Below, piece by piece: positions 40,758 to 49,731 of a DNA stretch of 58,121 nt. Position 1 is the first letter of the stretch, and each line of letters begins with the position of its first letter. The DNA is from Streptomyces hoynatensis (GTDB lineage: Bacteria; Actinomycetota; Actinomycetes; Streptomycetales; Streptomycetaceae). The stretch covers positions 1 to 58,121 of the forward strand of contig NZ_RBAL01000029.1 in the NCBI RefSeq assembly GCF_003626535.1. The letters run 5' to 3'. The position numbers were made by a program, and so were the translations under genes. The notes beneath the pieces were generated by a model. It was not told the DNA's origin, ran no database searches, and was given only the letters and a program-made list of their open reading frames with translations.

Positions 40758-41324
40758 TCAATTCCGTTCGGGATCGGGCGGGTTGCGGTCGTAGACGAGC
40801 AGGCCGTCGGAGCGCAGGCGGGCGCCCTCGGTCGGCCGGTGCGGGGCGAGGCGGCCGTCGTGGAAGAGGTGCAGGACCCGCGCGCCCCGGGCGAGGACGG
40901 CGTAGTCGGCGATGAGGCGCCGGTGGCAGCGCCACCACAGGGACTCGGCGCACATCACGGCGGTGCGCTCGGCGGCGGCCTCGCGCAGCAGTTCGCCGGC
41001 CGCCGCGAGGAATTCCGGGTCGCGGGTGTGGCCCGCGTAGCCGCGGAAGGCCGGGTTGCGCCAGTAGGTGTCGGGCGAGTCGGGCGCCACCCTCCTGAAG
41101 CCCCCGAGCCGGGGCTCCCAGCGGTAGCCGATGCCGTCCCCGGGCAGCCGGACGCGCAGGGCCTCGCGGTTCGCGTCGGGGTTGCGGCGGCTGCCCGGCG
41201 CGGTGCGCACGTCCACGACGGCCCGCACGCCCGCCCCTTCGAGCAGCGCGGCCAGCGGCCCAAGCCCGAGGGTGCCCTGGCCGAAGGTGAGGAGTTCCAC
41301 GCGCTGTTGGGCGCCGTCGTTCAC
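40758..41324 (-). CDS. DUF488-family protein
   Basis: 188 aa. TFGQGTLGLGPLAALLEGAGVRAVVDVRTAPGSRRNP, followed by AVMCAESLWWRCHRRLIAD, is the DUF488 signature with the conserved MCAE and CHR motifs. Structural and biochemical role is unknown for the family. GTG 41324 is preceded by TAGCGT 7 nt upstream, which predicts a leaderless mRNA; the longer reading frame upstream has no family similarity. Confidence 0.9.
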   Translation of the reverse strand: MNDGAQQRVELLTFGQGTLGLGPLAALLEGAGVRAVVDVRTAPGSRRNPDANREALRVRLPGDGIGYRWEPRLGGFRRVAPDSPDTYWRNPAFRGYAGHTRDPEFLAAAGELLREAAAERTAVMCAESLWWRCHRRLIADYAVLARGARVLHLFHDGRLAPHRPTEGARLRSDGLLVYDRNPPDPERN

Positions 41325-41536
41325 GCCCGCCACGCTACGGGCCGCCCGCGGAGAGCGCGCCGCGGCGCGTTCGCCGGGCGCGTCGCCCATCCCACACGCC
41401 CCTACCCGAACGGGTGAACTCCTGGGGAACGCGCGGTCGATGGGCACCGGGGGGCGGCGCCGGGCGTTGGACGTGCGGAACCAGCGAGGCGCCTGGGGCA
41501 CCAGGAGCCCGCACCGCACCGGGAAAGAGGTCCGCC

Positions 41537-42973
41537 ATGTCATCTGCGCCGTCCGCGCCGTCGGGGTCGTCCGCGCCGTCGGGGGCGTCGCCCGCGCCGT
41601 CGCCCCAGCCCGCACGGCCGCAGGGGCCGCCGCGGCCCGCGCCGTCCCACGGGTCGCCCGCCGCCCGCGCGCAGGAGCGCGGCGAGGAGATCCTGGCCGT
41701 CCTCGACACGGCCTTCGGGCAGCTGCTCGCGGCCGATCCGGCGGCGTTCCGGGTGAAGTTCAGGAAGATGGCGGCCTCGGCCTTCGCCTTCTACCGCGGC
41801 ACGGCCTGCCTCTTCTACCGCGACCTGGACGTGGACCGCCCCGACGCCTCCTTCCTGGACGAGCAGACCTCCCGGGTGTGGATTCACGGCGACCTGCACG
41901 CGGAGAACTTCGGCACGTACATGGACTCCAAGGGCCGCCTCGTCTTCAACGTGAACGACTTCGACGAGGCGTACGTCGGGCCCTTCACCTGGGATCTCAA
42001 GCGGTTCGCCGCCTCGCTGGCCCTCATCGGGTACACGAAGGCGCTGAGCGACGCGGTGATCGGCGAGCTGGTGCGGACCTACGCGGCGGCCTACCGGGAG
42101 CGGATACGGGCGCTGGCCGGGGGCGGCGTGCGGCCCGAGGCGCGGCCGTTCACGCTGGACACGGCCTCGGGGCCGCTGCTCGCCGCGCTGCGCGACGCCC
42201 GCTCCCGCACCCGCTTCGGGCTGCTCGACTCGATGAGCGAGGTCAGGGACGCCGAGCGCAGGTTCACCCAGGGCGGCGGGGCGATCGAGCTGGACGCGGC
42301 CACCAGGCGCAAGGTGCTCGACGCCTTCGAGGGGTACCTGGAGACGCTCCCCGAGTCCTCCCTGACCCGGCCCGACGCCCACCGGGTGAAGGACGTGGTC
42401 GGCCGGCGCGGGATCGGCATCGGCAGCGCGGGCCTGCCCTCGTACAACATCCTGCTGGAGGGCAGCAGCGACGCCCTGGAGAACGACGTGGTCATCTACA
42501 TGAAGCAGGCGCAGATACCCGCGGTCTCCCGGCACGTGACGGACGAGCGGGTCCGCGGCTACTTCCGGCACGAGGGGCACCGCACCGTGATCTCGCAGCG
42601 GGCGCTCCAGGCGCACGCCGACCAGTGGCTGGGCTGGACGGAGCTGGACGGGGCCGGGCAGCTGGTGGCCGAGGTCTCGCCCTACGCGGTGGATCTGGAC
42701 TGGTCGGACATCGACGACGTGGCCGAGATCAGGCAGGTCGTGGGCGATCTGGGGCGGGCGACCGCGACGATGCACGGCGCGGCGGACGACTCCAGTGGGC
42801 ACACGCTGGTGCCGTTCTCCACCGAGGAGGCGATCGACGCGGCGATCGCCGCGGACGAGGAGGGCTTCGCCGAGTCCCTGGTGGACTTCGCGCACTCCTA
42901 CGGCGCGCAGGCCCGCGCCGACCACCAGGTCTTCGTCGACCTCTTCCGCAACGGCCGCATACCCGGTCTGTGA
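41537..42973 (+). CDS. DUF2252-family protein (kinase-like fold)
   Basis: 478 aa. IHGDLHAENFG and NVNDFDEAYVGPFTWDLKRFAASL are hallmarks of DUF2252, reminiscent of the HxDxxxxN and DxD motifs of aminoglycoside-kinase-like proteins. The first 50 residues are low-complexity Ser/Pro/Ala. ATG 41537 has AAGAGG 6 nt upstream. Function unknown; a phosphotransferase activity is plausible but not shown. Confidence 0.88.
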   Translation: MSSAPSAPSGSSAPSGASPAPSPQPARPQGPPRPAPSHGSPAARAQERGEEILAVLDTAFGQLLAADPAAFRVKFRKMAASAFAFYRGTACLFYRDLDVDRPDASFLDEQTSRVWIHGDLHAENFGTYMDSKGRLVFNVNDFDEAYVGPFTWDLKRFAASLALIGYTKALSDAVIGELVRTYAAAYRERIRALAGGGVRPEARPFTLDTASGPLLAALRDARSRTRFGLLDSMSEVRDAERRFTQGGGAIELDAATRRKVLDAFEGYLETLPESSLTRPDAHRVKDVVGRRGIGIGSAGLPSYNILLEGSSDALENDVVIYMKQAQIPAVSRHVTDERVRGYFRHEGHRTVISQRALQAHADQWLGWTELDGAGQLVAEVSPYAVDLDWSDIDDVAEIRQVVGDLGRATATMHGAADDSSGHTLVPFSTEEAIDAAIAADEEGFAESLVDFAHSYGAQARADHQVFVDLFRNGRIPGL

Positions 42974-43168
42974 GCCGGGTCCGCCACCCGCGCCGCGCCC
43001 GCCGGACCCGGCCGCCGGGAGCCTCCGCCGGGGCCACCCGGGCAATCGCACACGCGTGCGCATCCGCTCGCCCGCCCCGGGATGCGATACCGCCATTCGA
43101 GGGAGATTGTGGAGAAAGGAGAAATTTGCTGCGATACGCCCGGTAGGGCGTTGCGGAAGGAGGGCTCC

Positions 43169-43996
43169 ATGCCCATCTGCACCACGCGCGACGGCGTCGA
43201 CCTCTTCTACAAGGACTGGGGCAGCGGGCCCCCGGTCGTCTTCCTCCACGGCTGGCCGCTGAACGCGGACGCCTGGGAGGACCAGATGAAGCTGGTCGCC
43301 GCCCACGGCTTCCGCGGCATCGCGCACGACCGCCGCGGCCACGGCCGTTCCGCCCAGCCCTGGGAGGGCTACGACTTCGACACCTTCGCCGACGACCTGC
43401 AGGATCTGCTCACCACGGTGGACGTGCGCGACGCGGTCCTCGTCGCCCACTCCATGGGCGGCGGCGAGCTGGCCCGCTACATAGGGCGGCACGGCACCGA
43501 CCGCGTCTCCAAGGCGGTCCTGCTCTCGGCGGTCCCGCCCCTGATGCTGAAGACCGAGGAGAACCCCGAGGGCACGCCGCAGAAGGTCTTCGACACCATC
43601 AAGACCGGCATCCTCAACGAGCGCTCGCAGTTCTGGAAGGACACCGCGGAGACGTTCTACGGCGCCAACCGCCCGGGCAACCGGGTCACCCAGGGCAACA
43701 AGGACGCGTTCTGGCTGATGGCGATGCAGGAGAGCATCAAGGCGGCGGTGGCCTGCGTGGACGCGTTCGCCACCACGGACTTCACCGAGGACCTGCGGAA
43801 GTTCGACGTCTCCACCCTCGTCATCCACGGGGACGACGACCAGATCGTGCCCATCGAGGCGACGAGCGCCAAGTCCTCGCAGATCATCCCCGACTGCGAG
43901 TACCTGGTCTACGAGCACGGCTCCCACGGGCTGTCGAGCGTGCCCGGCCACAAGGAGCGGTTCCACCACGACCTGATGGACTTCCTCCGCAGCTGA
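43169..43996 (+). CDS. Alpha/beta hydrolase, cofactor-free haloperoxidase type
   Basis: 275 aa. FLHGWPLNADAWEDQM, the nucleophile AHSMGGGE (Ser95), acid in GDDDQIVP (Asp222-224) and His253 in HGSHGLS define a complete triad. The pattern closely resembles bacterial non-heme chloroperoxidases/perhydrolases and related esterases. ATG 43169 has GGAAGGAGGG upstream. Its natural substrate is probably an ester or lactone; the haloperoxidase name is historical. A large inverted repeat separates it from the formate dehydrogenase operon. Confidence 0.92.
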   Translation: MPICTTRDGVDLFYKDWGSGPPVVFLHGWPLNADAWEDQMKLVAAHGFRGIAHDRRGHGRSAQPWEGYDFDTFADDLQDLLTTVDVRDAVLVAHSMGGGELARYIGRHGTDRVSKAVLLSAVPPLMLKTEENPEGTPQKVFDTIKTGILNERSQFWKDTAETFYGANRPGNRVTQGNKDAFWLMAMQESIKAAVACVDAFATTDFTEDLRKFDVSTLVIHGDDDQIVPIEATSAKSSQIIPDCEYLVYEHGSHGLSSVPGHKERFHHDLMDFLRS

Positions 43997-44063
43997 GCGG
44001 GCCCCGCCCACGCCGCCTGCCCCTCCGGCGGCTCCGCCAGCCGAGTGCACATTTCCCGAATAC

Positions 44064-44089
44064 CGGGCATAAAACAGTAAATATGCCCG
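44064..44089. promoter_or_regulatory. Large inverted repeat upstream of the formate dehydrogenase operon
   Basis: Perfect arms CGGGCATA (44064-44071) and TATGCCCG (44082-44089) surround a 10-nt AT-rich loop. Weaker outer complementarity (TTCCC with GGGGAA) extends the symmetry to about 44053-44098. It is either the terminator of the hydrolase gene or an operator for the dehydrogenase operon; the AT-rich spacer favours a promoter. Confidence 0.5.
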
Positions 44090-44135
44090 TACCGGGGAAC
44101 ATCACCTGTCAGGCGACCGATCGGAGGGACAGGCG

Positions 44136-47100
44136 ATGGGCGTGCGGACCTGGGTCCAGGACTGGCCCGTCTACCGGCAGCTGACGGGCGGCGATCCGCT
44201 GGGGCGCGGTGCCGCGGTCACCTCCCGCGCCACGCGCGAGCTGCGCCCGCGCACCGCGACCGCGGACCGCGTCGTGGACTCGGTCTGCCCCTACTGCGCC
44301 GTCGGCTGCGGCCAGCAGGTGTACGTGAAGGGCGAGCGGATCGTCCAGATCGAGGGCGACCCCCGCTCGCCCGTCAGCCGCGGGCGGCTGTGCCCCAAGG
44401 GCGCGGCCACCCTCCAGCTCGTCACCGGGCAGGCGCGGCAGCACCAGGTCCTCTACCGCGCCCCCTACGCCGCCGACTGGGAGCCCCTCGACCTGGACAC
44501 GGCCATGGAGATGGTCGCCGACCGGGTGATCAGGACCCGCAGGGACACCTGGCAGTGGCAACACGAGGGCCGGCGCGTCGCCCGCACCCTCGGCATCGCC
44601 AGCCTCGGCGGCGCGGTCCTGGACAACGAGGAGAACTACCTGATCAAGAAGCTCCTCACCGGCCTCGGCATCGTGCAGGTCGAGAACCAGGCCCGGGTCT
44701 GCCACAGTTCGACGGTCGCCGGCCTCGGCACCTCCTTCGGCCGCGGCGGGGCCACCACGTTCATGCAGGACCTGCAGAACGCCGACTGCATCGTCATCCA
44801 GGGCTCCAACTACGCCGAGGCGCACCCGGTCGGCTTCCAGTGGGTGATGGAGGCCAAGGCGCGCGGCGCCACCGTCATCCACGTCGACCCGCGGTTCACC
44901 CGCACCAGCGCCCTGGCCGACCTGTACGTGCCGCTGCGCGCCGGGACCGACATCGCCTTCCTCGGCGGCCTGATCCACCACGTGCTCTCGCAGGGCAAGG
45001 ACTTCCGCGAGTACGTCCTCGCCTACACCAACGCCGCCACCATCCTCGGCGAGGACTTCAAGGACACCGAGGACCTCGACGGCGTCTTCTCCGGCCTCGA
45101 CGAGGAGAAGCACCACTACGACCCGGCCTCCTGGGCGTACGAGGGCGCCGCGCTGCACCAGCCGGCCGGCAGCCGGCAGGCCCAGCCGGGGCACCTCGAC
45201 GAGGTGGCGGTCACCCACCGGGCGGGCGGCGCGGAGACCCACGGCTCGGGCGGGCACGACGTGCCGCCGCACGCCGAGCGCGACGAGACGCTGCAACATC
45301 CGCGCTGCGTCTACCAGGTCCTCAAGCGGCACTACGCCCGCTACACGCCCGAGATGGTGCACCGGATCTGCGGCGTGCCGCCCGAGACCTTCGCGAAGGT
45401 GTGCGAGGCGCTGACCAGGAACTCGGGCCCCGACCGCACCAGCGCCTTCTGCTACGCCGTCGGCTGGACCCAGCACACCGTCGGCGCCCAGTACATCAGG
45501 GCCGCCTGCGTGCTGCAGTTGCTGCTCGGCAACATCGGCCGCCCCGGCGGCGGCATCCAGGCCCTGCGCGGCCACGCCAGCATTCAGGGTTCGAGCGACA
45601 TCCCCACCCTGTTCAACCTGCTGCCCGGCTACCTGCCGATGCCGCTGGCCGGCAAGCACACCGACCTGTCCTCGTACGTGGGCTCCGTCCGCGCCCGCAA
45701 GGGCTACTGGGCCGAGATGCGCGCCTACGCCGTCAGCCTCCTCAAGGCCTACTACGGCCGGGCCGCGCACGCCGACAACGACTACTGCTTCGACCACCTG
45801 CCCCGGCTGACCGGCTCGCACAGCACCTACGACACGGTCATGGCCCAGCTCGACGGCGCCTGCCGCGGCTACTTCCTGCTCGGCGAGAACCCGGCGGTCG
45901 GCTCGGCCAACGCCCGCCTCCAGCGGCTCGGCATGGCCAACCTGGAGTGGCTGGTGGTGCGGGACTTCTCCCTGGTGGAGTCCGCCACCTGGTGGCGCGA
46001 CGGCCCCGAGATCGAGAGCGGCGAGCTGCGCACGCGGGAGATCCCCACCGAGGTCTTCTTCTTCCCTGCCGCCGCGCACGTCGAGAAGTCGGGCTCGTTC
46101 ACCAACACCAACCGCTGGCTGCAGTGGCACTACCGCGCGGTCGAGCCGCCGGGCGAGGCGCGCAGCGAGCTGTGGTTCGCCTACCACCTCGGCAGGCTGA
46201 TCCGGGAGAAGCTGGCCGGCTCGCGGCGCCCGGAGGACCGGCTGTTCCTCGACCTGGCCTGGGACTACCCCACCCAGGGGCCGCACCGGGAGCCGGTGGC
46301 CGAGGCGGTGCTCGCCGAGATCAACGGCCGCGGCCCCGACGGCGCCCCGCTCTCCGGGTACCCGCAGCTGAAGGACGACGGCTCCACCTCCTGCGGCTGC
46401 TGGATCTACTGCGGCGTCTACGCGGACGGCGTCAACCAGGCCGCCCGGCGCAAGCCGGGCGACCGGCAGGACTGGGTGGCGTCCGCATGGGCCTGGTCCT
46501 GGCCCGCCAACCGCCGGATTCTGTACAACCGCGCCTCGGCCGCCCCCGACGGCAGGCCGTGGAGCGAGCGCAAGGCGTACGTGTGGTGGGAGGAGACGGC
46601 CGACGGCACCGGCCGCTGGACGGGGCACGACGTCCCCGACTTCCCGCCGGGCCTGGCCCCAGGACACGTCCCGCCGAAGGACGCCACCGGGGTGGCGGCG
46701 CTGCGCGGCGACGACCCGTTCATCATGCAGGGCGACGGCAAGGGCTGGCTGTTCGCGCCGGCCGGCCTGTCCGACGGCCCGCTGCCCACCCACTACGAGC
46801 CGCAGGACTCGCCGTTCGAGAACGCCCTCCACCCGGGGCGGCAGCGCTCCCCGGTCCGGCTGCTGTTCCCGCGCGAGGGCAACGAGTACCACCCCTCGGG
46901 CGCCGAGCGCGGGTCGGCCGTCTTCCCCTACGTGGTGACGACCTACCGCCTCACCGAGCACTTCACGGCGGGCGGGATGACCCGCTGGTCCCCGTATCTG
47001 GCCGAGTTGCAGCCGGAGTTCTTCTGCGAGGTCTCCCCGGAACTCGCCGCGGAGCGCGGCCTGGAACACGCGGGCTGGGCCACCATCGTCACCGCGCGCG

Positions 47101-47399
47101 GCGCCGTCGAGGCCCGGGTGCTGGTGACCGCGCGCATGTCGCCGCTGCGGGCCGGCGGCCGGACGGTGCACCAGATCGGCCTCCCCTACCACTGGGGGCC
47201 CAACGGCTACACCCGCGGGGACGCGGCGAACGAGCTGTCCTCGATCGTCCTCGACCCCAACGTCCACATCCAGGAGGTCAAGGCGCTGTCCGCGGACATC
47301 CTGGCCGGGCGCCGCCCACGCGGCCGGGCGCTGCGCGCCATGGTGGCCGACTACCGGCGGCGCTCCCACGCCGGCACCCGCACGGGCACGGAGGTGTAG
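44136..47399 (+). CDS. Formate dehydrogenase, molybdopterin catalytic subunit
   Basis: 1087 aa. An N-terminal [4Fe-4S] site is formed by Cys51, Cys54, Cys58 and Cys86 (CPYCAVGC...CPKGA). The active-site residue that is selenocysteine in FDH-N/O is Cys189 (ARVCHSS, codon TGC), followed by His190. Other family pieces are GSNYAEAHPVGFQWVMEAKARGATVIHVDPRFTRTSA and the C-terminal dinucleotide-binding domain (QIGLPYHWGPNGY). The size is of the respiratory FdnG/FdoG class, although no Tat signal peptide is visible, so the cytoplasmic face is likely. First gene of a four-ORF operon. Confidence 0.94.
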   Translation: MGVRTWVQDWPVYRQLTGGDPLGRGAAVTSRATRELRPRTATADRVVDSVCPYCAVGCGQQVYVKGERIVQIEGDPRSPVSRGRLCPKGAATLQLVTGQARQHQVLYRAPYAADWEPLDLDTAMEMVADRVIRTRRDTWQWQHEGRRVARTLGIASLGGAVLDNEENYLIKKLLTGLGIVQVENQARVCHSSTVAGLGTSFGRGGATTFMQDLQNADCIVIQGSNYAEAHPVGFQWVMEAKARGATVIHVDPRFTRTSALADLYVPLRAGTDIAFLGGLIHHVLSQGKDFREYVLAYTNAATILGEDFKDTEDLDGVFSGLDEEKHHYDPASWAYEGAALHQPAGSRQAQPGHLDEVAVTHRAGGAETHGSGGHDVPPHAERDETLQHPRCVYQVLKRHYARYTPEMVHRICGVPPETFAKVCEALTRNSGPDRTSAFCYAVGWTQHTVGAQYIRAACVLQLLLGNIGRPGGGIQALRGHASIQGSSDIPTLFNLLPGYLPMPLAGKHTDLSSYVGSVRARKGYWAEMRAYAVSLLKAYYGRAAHADNDYCFDHLPRLTGSHSTYDTVMAQLDGACRGYFLLGENPAVGSANARLQRLGMANLEWLVVRDFSLVESATWWRDGPEIESGELRTREIPTEVFFFPAAAHVEKSGSFTNTNRWLQWHYRAVEPPGEARSELWFAYHLGRLIREKLAGSRRPEDRLFLDLAWDYPTQGPHREPVAEAVLAEINGRGPDGAPLSGYPQLKDDGSTSCGCWIYCGVYADGVNQAARRKPGDRQDWVASAWAWSWPANRRILYNRASAAPDGRPWSERKAYVWWEETADGTGRWTGHDVPDFPPGLAPGHVPPKDATGVAALRGDDPFIMQGDGKGWLFAPAGLSDGPLPTHYEPQDSPFENALHPGRQRSPVRLLFPREGNEYHPSGAERGSAVFPYVVTTYRLTEHFTAGGMTRWSPYLAELQPEFFCEVSPELAAERGLEHAGWATIVTARGAVEARVLVTARMSPLRAGGRTVHQIGLPYHWGPNGYTRGDAANELSSIVLDPNVHIQEVKALSADILAGRRPRGRALRAMVADYRRRSHAGTRTGTEV

Positions 47400-47403
47400 C
47401 GCG

Positions 47404-48408
47404 ATGAGCGCACAGGACGAGGGCCGGTTGCGGCGCCTGTGGTGGGGGCCGGAGCCCGAGGTGGCGGCCGACGCGGGACACGGGCAAGCCCCGCCCAGGG
47501 TCGGCTTCTTCACCGACACCTCCGTCTGCATCGGCTGCAAGGCCTGCGAGGTGGCCTGCAAGGAGTGGAACGCGGTTCCCGAGGACGGGCTGAGCCTCAC
47601 CGGCATGAGCTACGACAACACCGGGGCGCTGGGCGCCTCGACGTGGCGGCACGTGGCCTTCGTCGAGCAGCAGAAGCCGCTCGGCGGGCAGCAGGCGCGG
47701 GTGGACCACTCCGAGCTCGACGTCCTCGCGCTGGCCCGCCGCGGCTCGGGCACCCCGGTGGCCGAGGCGGAGATGACGCCGACCTCGCCCGGCCGGGACG
47801 GGAGCGGGGAGCTGCGCTGGCTGATGGCCTCGGACGTCTGCAAGCACTGCACCCACGCGGCCTGCCTCGACGTGTGCCCCACCGGCTCGCTGTTCCGGAC
47901 CGAGTTCGGCACGGTCGTGGTGCAGGAGGACGTGTGCAACGGCTGCGGCTACTGCGTGCCCGCCTGCCCCTACGGCGTGATCGAGCAGCGCCCCGGCGAC
48001 GGCAGGGCGTGGAAGTGCACGCTGTGCTACGACCGGCTCGGCGAGGGGCTCGAACCCGCCTGCGCCAAGGCCTGCCCCACCGACTCGATCCAGTTCGGGC
48101 CGCTGGAGGAGCTGCGCGCCAGGGCCGCGGAGCGGGTCGCGCAGCTGCACCGGGACGGCGTCGCCGACGCCAGGCTCTACGGGGAGGACCCGGGGGACGG
48201 GGTGGGCGGCGCCGGGGCGTTCTTCCTGCTGCTCGACGAGCCCGAGGTCTACGGCCTGCCGCCCGACCCGCAGGTCACCACGCGCGACCTGCCGGCGATG
48301 TGGCGGCACGCGGCGGGCGCGGCGGCGGCGCTGCTCGGCGCCTTCGCGCTCGCCTTCTCCGGCCCGCGGCGCGCGGCGGGCAGGCGGCGCGCGGCGGGCA
48401 GGCGATGA
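47404..48408 (+). CDS. Formate dehydrogenase, iron-sulfur (beta) subunit
   Basis: 334 aa. Four ferredoxin-like clusters are indicated by CIGCKACEVACKEWN, CKHCTHAACLDVCPTG, CNGCGYCVPACPYG and CTLCYDRLGEG...CAKACPTDS. A C-terminal hydrophobic segment (AGAAAALLGAFALAFSG) could be the single membrane anchor known from FdnH/FdoH. It starts 4 nt after the alpha-subunit stop codon. Its last codons are repetitive Arg/Ala (RRAAGRRRAAGRR), and the stop overlaps the start of the following 45-codon ORF. Confidence 0.94.
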   Translation: MSAQDEGRLRRLWWGPEPEVAADAGHGQAPPRVGFFTDTSVCIGCKACEVACKEWNAVPEDGLSLTGMSYDNTGALGASTWRHVAFVEQQKPLGGQQARVDHSELDVLALARRGSGTPVAEAEMTPTSPGRDGSGELRWLMASDVCKHCTHAACLDVCPTGSLFRTEFGTVVVQEDVCNGCGYCVPACPYGVIEQRPGDGRAWKCTLCYDRLGEGLEPACAKACPTDSIQFGPLEELRARAAERVAQLHRDGVADARLYGEDPGDGVGGAGAFFLLLDEPEVYGLPPDPQVTTRDLPAMWRHAAGAAAALLGAFALAFSGPRRAAGRRRAAGRR

Positions 48409-48542
48409 GCGGCCGGGCCCGGCGCAGGCCGGGCGGCGCGGCGCAGGCGCGGGCAGGGGCGCAGGCCGGGGCAGGGGCGCAGGTCAGGGCGGGGGCAGGG
48501 GCGGGGTGGGGGACCGGCGAGCGGAAGGGCAGGGCGGCATGA
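48405..48542 (+). CDS. 45-codon bridging ORF with ATGA overlap at both ends
   Basis: It begins at the ATG overlapping the beta-subunit stop (48405-48408) and ends at the TGA overlapping the NrfD-like start (48539-48542). The product would be 45 aa, Ala/Gly/Arg-rich with GAQAGAGAQ-type repeats. It may be a real microprotein, a translational bridge that hands ribosomes to the next gene, or a chance frame in repetitive DNA. There is no independent support for a functional product. Confidence 0.4.
   Translation: MSGRARRRPGGAAQARAGAQAGAGAQVRAGAGAGWGTGERKGRAA
48418..48515. repeat. GC-rich tandem repeat between dehydrogenase genes
   Basis: Repeated GGGGCGCAGG / CAGGGGCG blocks of about 18 bp fill the bridging ORF. 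A related GCGCGGCGGGCAGGCG duplication is at 48367-48402 in the end of the beta-subunit gene. Expansion by slippage is likely. Confidence 0.7.
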
Positions 48543-49588
48543 GCGAGGCGGGCGTCACGCGCGAGGGGCTGACCGGGCGCAGGCCGGGCCGCGAGGCGCG
48601 GTTCGGCAACGGCATGAACGGCCCGGCCGGGCGGCACCGGCGGCCGGAGGGGCGCGAAGGGGAGCGGCGCGGCGGCGGGGCGCGCGCCGAGGTGGTGCCC
48701 CCGGCGGCGTTCGCCTCCTACTACGGGCGGCCGGTGATCAAGCCTCCCTCCTGGGAGGCGCCGGACATCGCCGGATACCTGTTCCTCGGCGGTCTCGCGG
48801 GCGCCGGCTCCGTGCTCGCGGCGGGGGCCGAGCTGACGCGGCGCCCGGCCACCGCCCGGGCGATGAAGCTCAGCTCCCTCACGGCCGTCTCGCTCTCCGC
48901 GGCCGCGCTGATCCACGACCTGGGGCGGCCGGAGCGGTTCCTCCACATGCTGCGCGTCCTGAAGCCCACCTCGCCGATGAGCGTGGGCTCCTGGCTGCTC
49001 GCCGGGTACGGGCCGCTGGCCGGGGCGGCGGCCCTCAGCGACCTCACCGGCCTGCTGCCGCGGGCCGGGCGGGCGGCGACCTGCGCCGCCGCCGCGTTCG
49101 GCCCCGCGGTCGCCGCCTACACCGGGGCGCTGCTCTCGGACACCGCGGTGCCGGCCTGGCACGAGGGCCACCGCGCGATGCCGTACCTGTTCACCGCCTC
49201 GGCCGCCACGGCCGCGGCCGGCATGGCGCTGCTGGCCGGGCCGCTCGCCGAGAACCGCCCGGCCCGCCGCGTCGCCGCGCTCGGCGCCGCGGCCGAACTG
49301 GCCGCGGCGCGGACGCTGCGCCGCCAGGCAGGGCGGGCCGCCGAGACCTACGAACGCGGGGCCGCCGGGCGGCTGATGCGGCTGGCCGAGGGGCTCGGCC
49401 TGGCCGGGGCGGCGGGCGCCGCGCTGCTGGGCGGCCGGGCCAGGCCGGCCGCCGCCCTCGCCGGGGCCGCGCTCCTCGCCGCCTCAGCCTGCACCCGTTT
49501 CGGCGTCTTCCACGCGGGCCTGGCCTCGGCCCGTGACCCGCAGTACACCGTCAGGCCCCAGCGGGAACGGCTCGCCGCGGCCGGGTAG
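48539..49588 (+). CDS. NrfD/PsrC-like membrane subunit of formate dehydrogenase
   Basis: 349 aa. After a polar N-terminus of about 70 residues, PSWEAPDIAGYLFLGGLAGAGSVLAAGAEL and DLGRPERFLHMLRVLKPTSPMSVGSWLL are the signature segments of NrfD/PsrC quinone-reducing membrane subunits, with eight or so hydrophobic spans. It replaces the cytochrome-b gamma subunit of enterobacterial FDH. The ATG overlaps the bridging ORF stop. Likely passes electrons from formate to menaquinone. Confidence 0.9.
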   Translation: MSEAGVTREGLTGRRPGREARFGNGMNGPAGRHRRPEGREGERRGGGARAEVVPPAAFASYYGRPVIKPPSWEAPDIAGYLFLGGLAGAGSVLAAGAELTRRPATARAMKLSSLTAVSLSAAALIHDLGRPERFLHMLRVLKPTSPMSVGSWLLAGYGPLAGAAALSDLTGLLPRAGRAATCAAAAFGPAVAAYTGALLSDTAVPAWHEGHRAMPYLFTASAATAAAGMALLAGPLAENRPARRVAALGAAAELAAARTLRRQAGRAAETYERGAAGRLMRLAEGLGLAGAAGAALLGGRARPAAALAGAALLAASACTRFGVFHAGLASARDPQYTVRPQRERLAAAG

Positions 49589-49589
49589 A

Positions 49590-49614
49590 CCGGCGGCGGG
49601 CTCCTCCCCGCCGG
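49590..49614 (+). terminator. Hairpin after the formate dehydrogenase operon
   Basis: The arms CCGGCGG (49590-49596) and CCGCCGG (49608-49614) begin 2 nt after the stop codon. Confidence 0.6.
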
Positions 49615-49618
49615 GCGC

Positions 49619-49710
49619 CCCGCACGAACGCCCCGCGCGCACCACCCCGCACGAGCGCCGCGCGCGAGCGCCCCGCGCGCATCACCCCGGCGCGATCACC
49701 CCCGCGCGAG
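49619..49710. repeat. Degenerate GCGCG/CACC repeats between convergent genes
   Basis: Imperfect ~20-bp units containing CCCCGCRCGARCGCC and CCCCGCGCGCATCACC occur four to five times before the LLM gene. No function is evident. Confidence 0.6.
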
Positions 49711-49731
49711 CGCCCTCCCGCGGGGCCGGGC

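Noticed and set aside
44700..44702. Possible selenocysteine in the formate dehydrogenase active site
   Set aside because: The codon is TGC (Cys), not TGA, and no in-frame stop interrupts the gene.
44109..47606. A 1165-codon open frame on the minus strand opposite the formate dehydrogenase catalytic subunit
   Set aside because: It is a shadow caused by GC-biased third positions. The plus strand encodes a complete, motif-rich dehydrogenase, while the minus frame is low-complexity and lacks any domain.
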